A stretch of DNA of 64,000 nucleotides from Actinomycetota bacterium. GTDB taxonomy: Bacteria > Actinomycetota > Actinomycetes > Streptosporangiales > Streptosporangiaceae. The stretch is taken from the NCBI GenBank assembly GCA_003168255.1, contig PMSU01000212.1, forward strand, positions 49,165 through 113,164, in the 5' to 3' direction. Positions 50,196 to 58,831 of this stretch are shown here, in pieces. The position numbers and the translations under genes were made by a program. How positions within the stretch are numbered: the stretch's first letter is position 1; each line of letters starts with the position of its first letter. Below the pieces are notes generated by a model. It did no database searches. It was not told the origin of the DNA and worked only from the letters and a program-made list of their open reading frames with translations.

Positions 50196-52547
50196 TTATC
50201 CCTTGGTCGTGGTGAGGGCCAGCGTCCTTCCGATTTCCTGGCCTGGGGTTTCCTGGGCGCCGACCACCAGGAGCGAGCCCGGGCCCGAGCTCGCGACACC
50301 CAGCAGGACATTGTCGGACAGGTCGGCCAGCTGGCCCGGGTCCAGGGCGGGGCTGATCGACCAGCTGGTGCCGTTGAACTGCTCGGTCAGGGCCAGCTGT
50401 CCGCCATCGGTCTGCTCGGTGGCGCCTGCGGTCCAGATATCGGTCGGCGACAGCACCTGGATGCCGTTCAGCGAGCTGCCCTCGCTGCCGGTGTTGGGAA
50501 CCTTGGTCAGGACCCACTTGCCGCCGGTCCGCTGTAGCACGTAGGGCACCCGGAAATTCTGTCCGTCGTCGTCGGCGTAGCCCGAGGCCCACACCTGGCC
50601 GGCGCCGTCCGAGCTGACCCCGGTCAGCTGGTTCTGGTCCTTGCCCGCGTTGCTGATGTCAGGCGTGGGCACGATCGACCAGGCCGTCCCGTTCCAGTGC
50701 GCGGACAGGGTCTTCGCCCCGTCGCTCCGGTCGGTGCCCACCGCCCACACGTTGCCCGGACTGATCGCGGTGATGCCCGACGCGAACTGGAACGACCCGC
50801 CCGGGGTGGGCGAGGGGACCGCCGTCCAGCTGGTGCCGTTCCAGTGCTCGAACAGCAGCTGGATCGTGTTGATGGCCTCGTTGGAGTCCCAGCCGGCCGC
50901 CCACAGGTCGCTGGGACCGGTGCCGGAGATCGACGTCAGCGTGTCGGAGTCGCCCACGGTACCGGTGGCCGGGTTCGGGCTGGGCACGATCGACCAGCGC
51001 TTCCCGTTCCAGTGCTCGATCAGCGTCAGGCCGCCGCTGGTCCCCACTGCCCACGCGTTGCCCGGGCTGAGGTCGTCAACCCCGGCCAGGGTGGCCTGCT
51101 GCCCGGCGGGTTGCGGAACGTGCACCTGAGCCCAGGTGCCGGCTACCCGGTGCTCGGCCAGCGGGTGGTCGGACGCCTTCGTATCGGAGTGGGTGCCGAC
51201 CGCCCACGCGTCAGCGGGTCCGGCGGCCGACACGCTGACCAGGGTGCTGTTGGTCAGGAGGCTGGCCTGCGGGTTGACGGTCGCCTCGGCCTGCCAGAGG
51301 CTGGGCACCGGTGCTGGGGCGGCCGGGGCGGCGGTCGCCACCACGGCGGCGCTGCTCGCCCCGCCGGCCGAGATGGCGCTCACCCCGGTCAGCCCGCTGA
51401 CCGCCGTGGGCGTGGTCAATGTGTCGGTGGTCCCGTTGCCGAGCTGCCCGAACGCCCCGTCGCCCCAGGCATCGACGGTCCCGTCGGCCAGCAGCGCCAG
51501 GCCGTACAGGGCGCCGGCCGAGATCGCGGTGACGTGCGCGAGGCCGGGCAGCTGGACCGGCACGTTGCTGCTGTTGATGCCGCCGGGGAAGCTGTCGGAC
51601 TGGGCGAGCTCGTTGAAGCCGTTGTCACCCCAGCCCATCACCTCGCCGTCCGACAGCAGCGCCAGGCTGAACTGCTGGCCGGCGGAGATAGCCACGGCGC
51701 CGGTCAGGCCCGTGACCTTCACCGGCCGGCCGCCCCCCTGCCCGCCGTCGCCCAGCTGGCCGACGTCGTCCGCGCCCCAGGCCGCCACGGTGCCGTTCGA
51801 CTTCAGCGCGAGCACGTGCTGCCCGCCGGCCGCGACCGCGGTCACGCCGGTCAGGCCCTTGACCGCCACCGGCACATCGCTGTCGGACAGCTTGCCGTCG
51901 CCGAGCTGCGCGTTCTCGCCGTCGCCCCAGGTCATGACCGTGCCATTGTCCAGCACCGCCACGCTGTACAGCTGGCCCGCGGCCACGAACTTCACCCCGG
52001 TCAGGCCGGTGACCGGCACCGGGACGTCGCTGCCGGTGGTCGTGCCGTTGCCGAGCTCGCCGTGGCTGTTGTCACCCCAGGCCTCGACCGTCCCGTCCGA
52101 CAGCAGCGCCAGGCTATGCTCCGCTCCGGCTGAGACTTGCGTCACACCGGTGAGGCCGCTGACCGTGGTGGGGTTCTCCGCGTCGTCGTTGGCGCTGGCA
52201 GCGCCGTTGCCCAGTTGTCCCGCGGTGTCGTTACCCCAGGCCAAGACGGTGCCAGACGAGGTCAGGGCCAGCACGTGCCGCCCGCCGGACGAGATGGCCT
52301 GGATGCCGCCGGAACCGCCGACCGCGACCGGCGTGGTACTGGGCGTCAGCGCGCCGTTGCCGAGCTCGCCCGCGCTGTTATCACCCCAGCTCATCACGCT
52401 GGTCGTGGCCGCGGGTCTGGCCCGGGCCGCCGCCGCGCCAGTGGCCGCGGTCGCCGGGGACACGGGGCCTGCGGCGAGGGCGGTAGCCGCCGCCACGGCG
52501 GCCGCGAATGGGATAGTAAGGCCTGGGATAAGCCTGGGCACGCGCAT
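50196..52547 (-). CDS. secreted RCC1-repeat protein with second propeller
   Basis: A 783-residue precursor with GGAGA 8 bases before ATG. A signal peptide ends near ATAATGA. Residues 45-400 hold seven RCC1-like blades with VMSWGDNSAGELGNG, VLAWGNDTAGQLGNG, VEAWGDNSHGELGNG, VMTWGDGENAQLGDG, VAAWGADDVGQLGDG and VDAWGDGAFGQLGNG. Residues 420-783 form a second repeat set with GPADAWAVGT, PGNAWAVGT, GPSDLWAAGW, PGNVWAVGT and PTDIWTAGA alternating with EHWNGxxWSIVPSP. It is an exported double beta-propeller without catalytic motif. It is separated from the PLC gene by its own terminator. Confidence 0.9.
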   Translation of the reverse strand: MRVPRLIPGLTIPFAAAVAAATALAAGPVSPATAATGAAAARARPAATTSVMSWGDNSAGELGNGALTPSTTPVAVGGSGGIQAISSGGRHVLALTSSGTVLAWGNDTAGQLGNGAASANDDAENPTTVSGLTGVTQVSAGAEHSLALLSDGTVEAWGDNSHGELGNGTTTGSDVPVPVTGLTGVKFVAAGQLYSVAVLDNGTVMTWGDGENAQLGDGKLSDSDVPVAVKGLTGVTAVAAGGQHVLALKSNGTVAAWGADDVGQLGDGGQGGGRPVKVTGLTGAVAISAGQQFSLALLSDGEVMGWGDNGFNELAQSDSFPGGINSSNVPVQLPGLAHVTAISAGALYGLALLADGTVDAWGDGAFGQLGNGTTDTLTTPTAVSGLTGVSAISAGGASSAAVVATAAPAAPAPVPSLWQAEATVNPQASLLTNSTLVSVSAAGPADAWAVGTHSDTKASDHPLAEHRVAGTWAQVHVPQPAGQQATLAGVDDLSPGNAWAVGTSGGLTLIEHWNGKRWSIVPSPNPATGTVGDSDTLTSISGTGPSDLWAAGWDSNEAINTIQLLFEHWNGTSWTAVPSPTPGGSFQFASGITAISPGNVWAVGTDRSDGAKTLSAHWNGTAWSIVPTPDISNAGKDQNQLTGVSSDGAGQVWASGYADDDGQNFRVPYVLQRTGGKWVLTKVPNTGSEGSSLNGIQVLSPTDIWTAGATEQTDGGQLALTEQFNGTSWSISPALDPGQLADLSDNVLLGVASSGPGSLLVVGAQETPGQEIGRTLALTTTKG

Positions 52548-52739
52548 GTGAGCTCTCCAGATGGGTATGTCGGCGATCTGCCAGCTATAGACACGGGCCG
52601 GGCGCCGGTCCCGTTCAATCGCGACTGCGCCGGCACCACCTTCGTCACCGGCAGACTCGCCGGACGACGCGACGAGCAAGCCCCCCGTGTCCCCCAGCCG
52701 CCGGGATGTTGATCCACCGGACCCGGTAGTTGCTTCCCG

Positions 52740-53477
52740 CTAGCCTCGGCGCAGGGATGCGAGGTAGTTGCGCAGGGTTTGGCCGGTGCGCTGGGAGCTC
52801 CAGATCTTCAGTACCTGGGGATCATCTGATGGCCGGGCGGTGTCAATGCGCTCGCGGGCAGGCCGGTGGAGCTGGTGCTTGGCGAGGGCGTAGACGTCGG
52901 GTGGGGCGGCGCAGAGCCCTTCGGCTCGTCGCAGTGCCGCGGCTAGCAGCCGGTCCGGCCCGACGATCTCGTGCACTAGGCCGATTGAGGCGGCCTGATC
53001 GGGAGACAGCCGGCCGGCCTCCAGCACCATCGCATCCAGCGCCGGCCCGACTGCATGGCGCATGATCTCCAGCGGCACCGTGGGGAAAGGGACGCCCGCG
53101 GCGAGCTCGGCAAGCCCGATGCTGCCGACCGACATCAGCCGGATGTCGCATGCGGCCGCCAGCACGCATCCGCCGGCCAGGGCGTGACCGTTCACGGCGG
53201 CGACGACCGGCTTGGGATGCTCGAACAAGGTAAGCAACGCGAGGCTCAGCGACGGCAGGAACTTCTCGACATACGGTCGGCCGCCGTCGGCTATCCGCTT
53301 CAGGTCCACACCTGCCGAGAAGGACCGCCCGCTGCCGGTGAGCACGACGGCGCGGGCGTCGGCGACGGCGGCCAGGGTCTCGGGAATGGCAGTGAGCAAC
53401 TCCAGATCCAGCGCGTTCACCGGTCCGTTGTTCAGAGTCAGGATGGCGATGCCGTCGTTGTCTGCTTTCTCGATCAT
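52740..53477 (-). CDS. enoyl-CoA hydratase/isomerase family protein
   Basis: A 245-residue crotonase starting at ATG 53477 with GAAGG upstream. GIAILTLNNGPVNALDLELL, VVLTGSGRSFSAGVDLKRI and KPVVAAVNGHALAGGCVLAA give the CoA-binding and oxyanion-hole segments. The usual catalytic Glu positions read LAELAAGVPFPTVPLEIM: one Glu is retained (AEL), the second is not obvious. It may be an isomerase or an atypical hydratase. It is intact, unlike the relic at 20937. Confidence 0.88.
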   Translation of the reverse strand: MIEKADNDGIAILTLNNGPVNALDLELLTAIPETLAAVADARAVVLTGSGRSFSAGVDLKRIADGGRPYVEKFLPSLSLALLTLFEHPKPVVAAVNGHALAGGCVLAAACDIRLMSVGSIGLAELAAGVPFPTVPLEIMRHAVGPALDAMVLEAGRLSPDQAASIGLVHEIVGPDRLLAAALRRAEGLCAAPPDVYALAKHQLHRPARERIDTARPSDDPQVLKIWSSQRTGQTLRNYLASLRRG

Positions 53478-53853
53478 CAAACAATCCTTCGGTCTTGGTC
53501 GAGTGCTCTGGGGCGGGTGCGTCGCCGGGGAAGGCGCCGGACGGGCGTCCGCTGGGGACCGCGCCACTCGTAGTAGCGCAGCGTGGAGGCTTGTACCCCC
53601 GAAGCGGCTCGTCTTGAACAAGACCGACGCACTCTTCGCTCGCGAGCAAGAGGCGCGGGCCAGGGACCAGGCGGATCTGGAGTGGCTCGCGGCAGAATGA
53701 AATCTCGCTGCTGACATGATTGGACCGGTCATCGCCAGCAGGTCCGGGACGGTCGAGGCGTGCGCTTGAGCATCTGCGTAATAGCTGGTCAGCTATCTTG
53801 GGCGAGACAAGGCCACACCGATGAGTTCGTGAAGGTGACGGGAGACGTCGCGA
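53478..53853. other. intergenic region with no gene seen
   Basis: 376 bp between the divergent crotonase and PRC-barrel genes. Both promoters should lie here. Open frames on either strand show no family motifs. Confidence 0.4.
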
Positions 53854-54207
53854 GTGTTTGAGATCGAGGATATCCGGGAGTGGCGTGGCCACGATGTCGT
53901 TGATGACGAGGGGGGAAAGATCGGCGAGCTGGAGGCCATATACGTCGACACGAGAACCGATCAGCCGTCGTTCGCGACCGTGAAGGTCGGGGTGCTGTCG
54001 CGATCCCGGCTGGTCTTCGTTCCTCTCACCGGGGCGACGGTAGGGCCTGGCTATCTCAAGGTCGCCCATCCTAAGAAGCTGGTGAAGAATGCCCCCTCTA
54101 TCGAGACCGACGGGGAGCTGATTGCCGCCGATGAGGCGGCCGTCTTCAGCCACTATGACCTGACTTACGACGCGGGCGAGAATGAGCGCCTGATGGCCCG
54201 GCGCTGA
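53854..54207 (+). CDS. PRC-barrel domain protein
   Basis: A 117-residue protein from GTG 53854 with GGGAG 8-9 bases before it. DIREWRGHDVVDDEGGKIGE, LEAIYVDTRTDQPSFATVKV and SRSRLVFVPLTGATVGPGYL define one PRC barrel, with a short helical C-terminus containing FSHYDLTYD. Single PRC-barrel proteins of this type are general stress or envelope-associated factors. It is followed closely by a small membrane protein and a hemerythrin remnant. Confidence 0.85.
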   Translation: MFEIEDIREWRGHDVVDDEGGKIGELEAIYVDTRTDQPSFATVKVGVLSRSRLVFVPLTGATVGPGYLKVAHPKKLVKNAPSIETDGELIAADEAAVFSHYDLTYDAGENERLMARR

Positions 54208-54236
54208 GCGGCGATGGGCGAGGAAGGACACCGGAC

Positions 54237-54407
54237 ATGGCCCTGTTCCTGTTTCTGATCATCATCGCGATCGGCCTGGGCATCGCCGGGGTGGCTGTGA
54301 AAGGGCTGTTCTATCTGCTGATCATCGGGATCATCGTATTTCTCGCCGATCTGGTCTTGTACGGCCTGCGGCTGGGACGGCGCCGCGGGAACCGGCCGGC
54401 CCGCTAG
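54237..54407 (+). CDS. 56-residue two-pass hydrophobic protein
   Basis: ATG 54237 follows GGAAGG by 9 bases, 29 bp after the PRC gene. Two membrane helices (ALFLFLIIIAIGLGIAGVAV and GLFYLLIIGIIVFLADLVLY) are joined by KG and end in a basic tail GLRLGRRRGNRPAR. It belongs to a small actinobacterial family often beside PRC-barrel or stress genes, as far as I recall. Probably in an operon with the PRC gene. Function unknown. Confidence 0.7.
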   Translation: MALFLFLIIIAIGLGIAGVAVKGLFYLLIIGIIVFLADLVLYGLRLGRRRGNRPAR

Positions 54408-54560
54408 CCGACGCGGGAACCGGCTTCGGAGCGAGGCCTCCGCGCCCCCCTGTATTGCTCCGGCAGTTCGGCCGACGCGACAGGACCGGGCGCTGGAGCG
54501 TTCACCGAAGACCATTGCAGCGATAGCCGAGGCTGCCGCCGTGGTGCTGGCTGCCGGGGC

Positions 54561-54779
54561 TTGCTCTGGGAGGTGCGGCACCGGCGGACGGCCACCCGAG
54601 CCGGTACCCGGCGGGCGGAGGAGGAAGAGGAAGAGTGGTTCCCCAAGGTGCGGACCGGGCTCAGCCGCAAGCAGCTTCAGGAAATCGGAGCCAGGCTTGA
54701 GGAAGTCCGGGCAAAGGCGCCGCGGTCGCCCGCCCAGCCCAGTGCGTTGAAGAAGACGATAGACGCCGTTATCTCCTGA
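54561..54779 (+). pseudogene. hemerythrin-domain protein, C-terminal remnant
   Basis: EEEEEEWFPKVRTGLSRKQL, QEIGARLEEVRAKAPRSPAQ and PSALKKTIDAVIS form the last helix and tail of DUF-type hemerythrins (the E-x-x-x-F-P-x-V motif supplies the last Glu ligand). The His-bearing front helices are missing, and the segment before residue 20 is unrelated. TTG 54561 is the only start of the frame. It is likely a remnant of an iron-binding protein in this stress locus. Confidence 0.5.
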
Positions 54780-54807
54780 CCCAGGTTGACCAGTCCAGGC
54801 GCCGGGC

Positions 54808-54921
54808 GCGGACGGTGACGCCGCCGTGCACCTGCCCGCCGTGCGGTGACACAGCGCCGCGAACGCGGACGGTGACGCCGCCGTGCACCTGCCCGCCGTG
54901 CGGTGACACAGCGCCGCGAAC
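54808..54921. repeat. two tandem copies of a 57-bp unit
   Basis: The unit starts GCGGACGGTGACGCC and includes GTGCACCTGCCCGCC and CACAGCGCCGCGAAC; the second copy begins 57 bp after the first and is near-identical. 57 is a multiple of 3, but neither strand holds a convincing gene here (the minus-strand frame reads VRGAVSPHGGQVHGGVTVR twice). It lies downstream of WhiB. Confidence 0.8.
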
Positions 54922-55010
54922 GCGGCCTGGTCGCCGCGGGCGACCCGGGCCAGCAGGTCGGCGACGTCGGCACTGGCGGGCTGCCGTGCTACCGGCGGCC
55001 GGCGGCACGC

Positions 55011-55382
55011 TCATCGCGGGCCGGCTGGGCGCCGCGCTGCGGGCGGCGTGCCGGGCCGGCGTTCTTCCGGGGTGGTCCCGCCCCAGATGCCATCCTGCTG
55101 GGTTATCAGGGCATAGGACAGGCAGCTCGCCTGCACCGGGCAGCGGCCGCAGACGGCCTTCGCCGAGCTGACCTGCGCCAGCGCGGGGCCGACCGCCGCA
55201 ATGGGAAAGAAAAGCTCAGGGTCCTCACTCCGGCAAGCACCGCGCGCCATCCAGCCAGGGGAACCGGCGCGATCCGCGTGCAGCATGGCGATCCCAGCAC
55301 CGGGACGACGGTGTGACGCGGGGCCGGGCACCGGCTGCCGACCGGGACCGGGGAACTGGTAATCGAGGTCATGCCCTGCCAT
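55011..55382 (-). CDS. WhiB-like iron-sulfur transcription factor
   Basis: A 123-residue Wbl protein from ATG 55382 (GGGAG just upstream). Four cluster-ligand Cys are at 50, 78, 81 and 87 (ARGACRSEDPELFFP, AVCGRCPVQASCLSYAL), then DGIWGGTTPEERR, the conserved G-I/V-W-G-G turn, and a basic Arg/Pro tail. It binds a [4Fe-4S] cluster and regulates transcription with sigma factor region 4. The N-terminal 40 residues are low-complexity. The open frame extends further upstream without support. Confidence 0.92.
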   Translation of the reverse strand: MAGHDLDYQFPGPGRQPVPGPASHRRPGAGIAMLHADRAGSPGWMARGACRSEDPELFFPIAAVGPALAQVSSAKAVCGRCPVQASCLSYALITQQDGIWGGTTPEERRPGTPPAARRPAGPR

Positions 55383-55704
55383 GGCTGCTCCCGGCGGAGA
55401 GGGGGATGCCACCGGGGTCTGGAGCGGCACAGACTGCATGATCAGGCTAAGCCACCGCAGTATCAAGGGCAACATTTCGGCCGCGCCGGGGTACCTACGC
55501 CCCGGCGTACCCGCCGGGGCGCGGCCATCCAGCGGCCAGCACGGCCTCATCCGCGCTGGCGCGCACGGACAAGACACCGGTCATCCCGGTCAGCGCAAGT
55601 GGCAGAGGTCGAGGATCCGAGCCCGCACCCGCTTCGCCGTCGCCGCTTGTGATTCGGATCGACGGTTGCCGTGAGCAGGACGCTACAGCGCTTTGTCTGT
55701 GCGG
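55383..55704. other. intergenic region between WhiB and DUF397 genes
   Basis: 322 bp. No gene-like frame; an inverted GCGCCGGGG/CCCCGGCG-like dyad lies near 55480-55505, of unclear meaning. Confidence 0.35.
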
Positions 55705-55947
55705 TCACTCCTTGCCGAAACGATCGAATTCTCCGTTTTGTGCGCCTCCGAGAAACGCATGCCACTCATCCGACGTAAATCGGAGAACTGGTCCTTTGGA
55801 GTTCCTGCTGTTGCGAACGCCGACCCCGCCATCAGGCAGGCTCGCCACCTCGACGCAGTTGCCGTTGGAGAAACTCAGAGAGCTCTTAACCCAGTAAGAA
55901 CCTGAAGCCAGCCCTTCCCGGCGGCCCCCGAGCGTAAGTCTTCTCAC
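55705..55947 (-). CDS. DUF397 small protein
   Basis: An 80-residue DUF397 protein from GTG 55947 with GAGGT upstream. WVKSSLSFSNGNCVEVASLP, VGVRNSRNSKGPVLRFTSDE and WHAFLGGAQNGEFD are the full domain (Cys in GNCVEVA, D/N-S in RNSK, F-T-x-x-E-W). DUF397 genes normally lie directly behind an XRE/DUF5753 regulator gene and work as its partner. Here the XRE gene is 660 bp upstream with an IS3 relic in between. Confidence 0.9.
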   Translation of the reverse strand: MRRLTLGGRREGLASGSYWVKSSLSFSNGNCVEVASLPDGGVGVRNSRNSKGPVLRFTSDEWHAFLGGAQNGEFDRFGKE

Positions 55948-56239
55948 GTCTTTACCTCGCTGAATGTCGTATGCGTATTCTCTGAAGTATGCGACTACTT
56001 AACATGAGTGATCAGCTACTGTCCGTAGCCACGGCCTAGAGGCTAGCAGACGTCACTGGCGCCTAGGGCCTTTCCTGCTTCAGTTAGCAGCTGGCCAGCT
56101 GCGGCAAGAAAAAGCCAAGCCTCACGGCGGCCGAGCATCTTAGGAACGGCCGCGCCAGAAGGCCATCACTACAAACGATTCCGGTATAAACGACTTGCAC
56201 CATTTACTGTAGTTGCCCCGCTTTGACGGCAGGGCTGAC

Positions 56240-56520
56240 GACTCGGTCGGGCTACCTTTCTGATCTTGTCCGGAGCGTTGCTTTCGAATTCAGCAGGGCT
56301 ACGGTAGCCCATGGCGCCGTGCAAACGGGTGCCGTTGTGCCAGCCGATGTAAATCCACGATGGCGCGGCGCGCAGCGGCGTGGGCCGGCCAGGCCTGGGT
56401 ATCGATTAGCTCGCCTTCGAGCGAGGCGAAAAAAGCTCTCAGCCAGGCCGTTGTCCCAGCACTGGCCGGTTCGCTCTACCGACAAGACCGCCTGACAGTC
56501 ACCGGCCAGGGGGGCGAACT
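56240..56520 (-). pseudogene. IS3-family transposase, C-terminal relic
   Basis: SVERTGQCWDNGLAESFF with the DDE Glu, then after frame changes YIGWHNGTRLHGAMGYRSPA and EFESNAPDKIRKVA, the family's C-terminal end. At least two frame shifts are present and the N-terminal part is absent. It interrupts the XRE-DUF397 gene pair. Confidence 0.75.
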
Positions 56521-56606
56521 CGGTGGAAGTTCTCCATAGTGGGACATCCTTTCGGGATAAATCCTTGATGATGGATGTCCGTCAAATCGGGTCAAGCTCA
56601 GACACA

Positions 56607-57494
56607 TTAGCGTGCCTGGCGAGTACCTGACCAATGCGACTCTGCCGTTTCGAGAATTAGCGCCCTGGACTCGGCGGGGTCGAGCGACGCTTCGGCGAGC
56701 ATCTGAAATGCGATCCTGTGCAAGTAGGTTTCCCTCTCCCCCTCCAGGGAGAAGCCGTTTCGCAGATGCTCAGTGCTAACCACATCTTGTAGCATCGCAT
56801 CACTATCTGCCGCAAAGCCGAATATAACAAAGGACTCACCGAAGACCGTGTGCTGCGCGTCAAGGGTGAGGATCTGCAACGTTAGGTTCGGCCTGTCAGC
56901 CTCACGCACGAGACGCTGAAGCTGCTCATACATCACCGACTCATCACCAATCCGGCGCTTCAATACCGATTCATCGAGCACGACCGACAGATGCAACCCT
57001 TCGCGATTCAGCACCTGCTGGCGTCGCATGCGGACCCTGACCAGCCGCCCAATCATGCCCGGTGCGATTGGCTCTACCCGGCTGTAGCTGCTAATTATAT
57101 GCCTGGCATAAGCTTCCGTTTGCAATAGACCAGCTACAACGTCAACGTGCCATATGGCGATGGAAGTTGCCTCATGCTCGAGGCCGATGAACTGCTGATA
57201 GTCGCCGGACAGGGTGTCTGTGAATTCTTCCCACCATCCCTTCTGCGCCGCATCCTCAGCGAGCGCGAGAAGGAGCGCGCGGCGAGGGCCGGTGATCTCG
57301 TAGTAGTCGAGCAGTCTCTCGACTTCCCGTGGCCGCAAGCCGGTCCTGGCCCGCTCGTATCTGCTGATCTTGGAGGGCGACCATTTCAGCGCTGCGGCGA
57401 CGACATCTCCGCTCTTGCCCCTGCTCTCCCTGATCCCGCGCAGTTCAGCGGCGAGTCGGAGCCGCCGTACCGTGGGGCTTCCTGGCGCGATCAT
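56607..57494 (-). CDS. XRE regulator with DUF5753 (Scr1-type) domain
   Basis: ATG 57494 follows GAGGAGGG; the ORF before it is not coding. The product has 295 residues. HTH: RRLRLAAELRGIRESRGKSG, DVVAAALKWSPSKISRYERA. Residues about 100-290 are DUF5753: QKGWWEEFTDTLSGDYQQFI, EHEATSIAIWHVDVVAGLLQ, TEAYARHI, RMRRQQVLNREGLHLSVVLD and LTLQILTLDAQHTVFGESFV. These regulators pair with DUF397 proteins, often described as antitoxin/toxin-like developmental modules in Streptomyces. The partner is at 55705, separated by an IS3 relic. Confidence 0.93.
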   Translation of the reverse strand: MIAPGSPTVRRLRLAAELRGIRESRGKSGDVVAAALKWSPSKISRYERARTGLRPREVERLLDYYEITGPRRALLLALAEDAAQKGWWEEFTDTLSGDYQQFIGLEHEATSIAIWHVDVVAGLLQTEAYARHIISSYSRVEPIAPGMIGRLVRVRMRRQQVLNREGLHLSVVLDESVLKRRIGDESVMYEQLQRLVREADRPNLTLQILTLDAQHTVFGESFVIFGFAADSDAMLQDVVSTEHLRNGFSLEGERETYLHRIAFQMLAEASLDPAESRALILETAESHWSGTRQAR

Positions 57495-58301
57495 CGGGCG
57501 TCCCTCCTCCTCGGTGCCGCGCGGGCGGACTAGTGCGACGGTCACATCGATTTTCTTAGAAACAATCTTGAGACTTTTAGTACACCGTGCGCTGGCCCAT
57601 CGCAACCAAGACCTTAGCGCTCACCTGTACGAACGACCCTTGTTGCCCGGCGGCCAGTACTTCGTGGCGGCATACCGACTGCTGGCCCGACCAGGTGCAC
57701 AACGACAGCCGGACGCCGCCGGATCTCTCGATTCCCCTGGGCACCTGGGCACCTGGCACCTGGGCACCTGGCACCTGGGCACCTGCGGCCAGATTGCGCC
57801 AGCGAACGTCGGGCTGGCGGGTTTCCGGGCGGTCCGCGAAGCGGTCAGGCCGCCCTCGCTGCGACAATGCGTGGTCGGCGACATCGCCGCTGACCATTTG
57901 TGGTCAGCGACATCACCCTGGCGGGTCTGCGGGACAAGCTCCGAGGCAGCGGCCTCGCCATCGTCGGCTCGGCCGTTGGTCCGGGCCTCGGCCCGGCCTT
58001 GCGGGCATCTAGGCGCGGCCGATGTTCGTGAACTGGCCGTTGATGCGCTACGTCCCGCCAGTCTTGATAGTGCCTATCGCCGGGTGAATGCCCGATACTG
58101 TGATCGCGGCATGGCTATGTGGCGAGCGGGACGACCGTGAAGAAATGCGCCTGCAGTTGCTGGCTGGGCCGGAGCCCGCGACCGGGCCCGGCTGTCAGTC
58201 AGGCCTAACGCAACGAACTAGCGCGAGCCTGTGATAACCGCCGGGGTCGGCGCACCGCGGATGGGATGGATCCGTGGCCATTACCCGTGTGCCAAGTCAG
58301 T
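57495..58301. other. 807-bp region without clear gene, with a 15-bp repeat and a hairpin
   Basis: At 57738-57783 the sequence is built from GGGCACCTGGCACCT-type 15-bp units. At 57889-57908 GCTGACCA and TGGTCAGC surround TTTG, an 8-bp perfect hairpin. The long plus-strand frame across 57370-58140 starts antisense to the XRE gene and lacks family motifs, so it is not called. Confidence 0.45.
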
Positions 58302-58466
58302 TCATTCGTGAAAATGCATGAGGGGGCGCGCGTATGAGGCAGTTGACTGCACGTGGGCAGTGGGCGCCTGCGCCGCCGCTGCGGGCACCGCTGAACCAGC
58401 CAGGATTGATCCGGCCGTGCCGAGCGCTAGGATAACGGGAATGATGATGGCTCGCCCGATGCGCAT
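58302..58466 (-). CDS. 54-residue secreted peptide
   Basis: ATG 58466 stands 5 bases behind GGAGG. MRIGRAIIIPVILALGTAGS, ILAGSAVPAAAAQAPT forms a signal peptide with an Ala-x-Ala site, leaving a mature part of about 20 residues (TAHVQSTASYARPLMHFHE) ending in a His-rich tail. Very similar leader peptides ending in an aromatic/His tail occur repeatedly in actinomycetes, as far as I recall, with no assigned function. It is not in a visible operon. Confidence 0.65.
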   Translation of the reverse strand: MRIGRAIIIPVILALGTAGSILAGSAVPAAAAQAPTAHVQSTASYARPLMHFHE

Positions 58467-58831
58467 GATCCCTCCATGGCGTTTACAAAGGTCAGCGGCC
58501 CGTTGCACGGCCCGTCGGCGCACGGCGCACCTGATTCATGTGGAGTTATTGCCAGGATTCGGTTATTTCATGCACAGGGTAAGCCATTATTCTAATTTTC
58601 TCCAAATAGTGAAATCTGCGGCACATCTTTTATTATCTCGTGGCTGGCAATATTCATTTCTTCATGCGGGAAAACGTCAGCGGCCCGTGCGCTGCAAGGA
58701 TCTGGGCAACTTGCAGTGCACGACGGGAAACACCACGATGCTATTACTGTCAAAAGCACCGTTAGGCATCGAATTCATATCCGAAAAACGTCTGCTTGTT
58801 ACCCAAATGTTCTGGTAGTAAAGTTCGCCCC
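58467..58831. other. lower-GC promoter region of the LuxR-type ATPase regulator
   Basis: About 365 bp, clearly less GC-rich than the rest (for example TTATTCTAATTTTCTCC near 58584). No gene seen. It separates the secreted peptide and the regulator and likely holds both promoters. The low GC may also indicate DNA of other origin. Confidence 0.45.

Noticed and set aside
57370..58140. 256-codon plus-strand frame
   Set aside because: It begins antisense to the XRE gene, includes the 15-bp repeats, has no domain and has no ribosome site.
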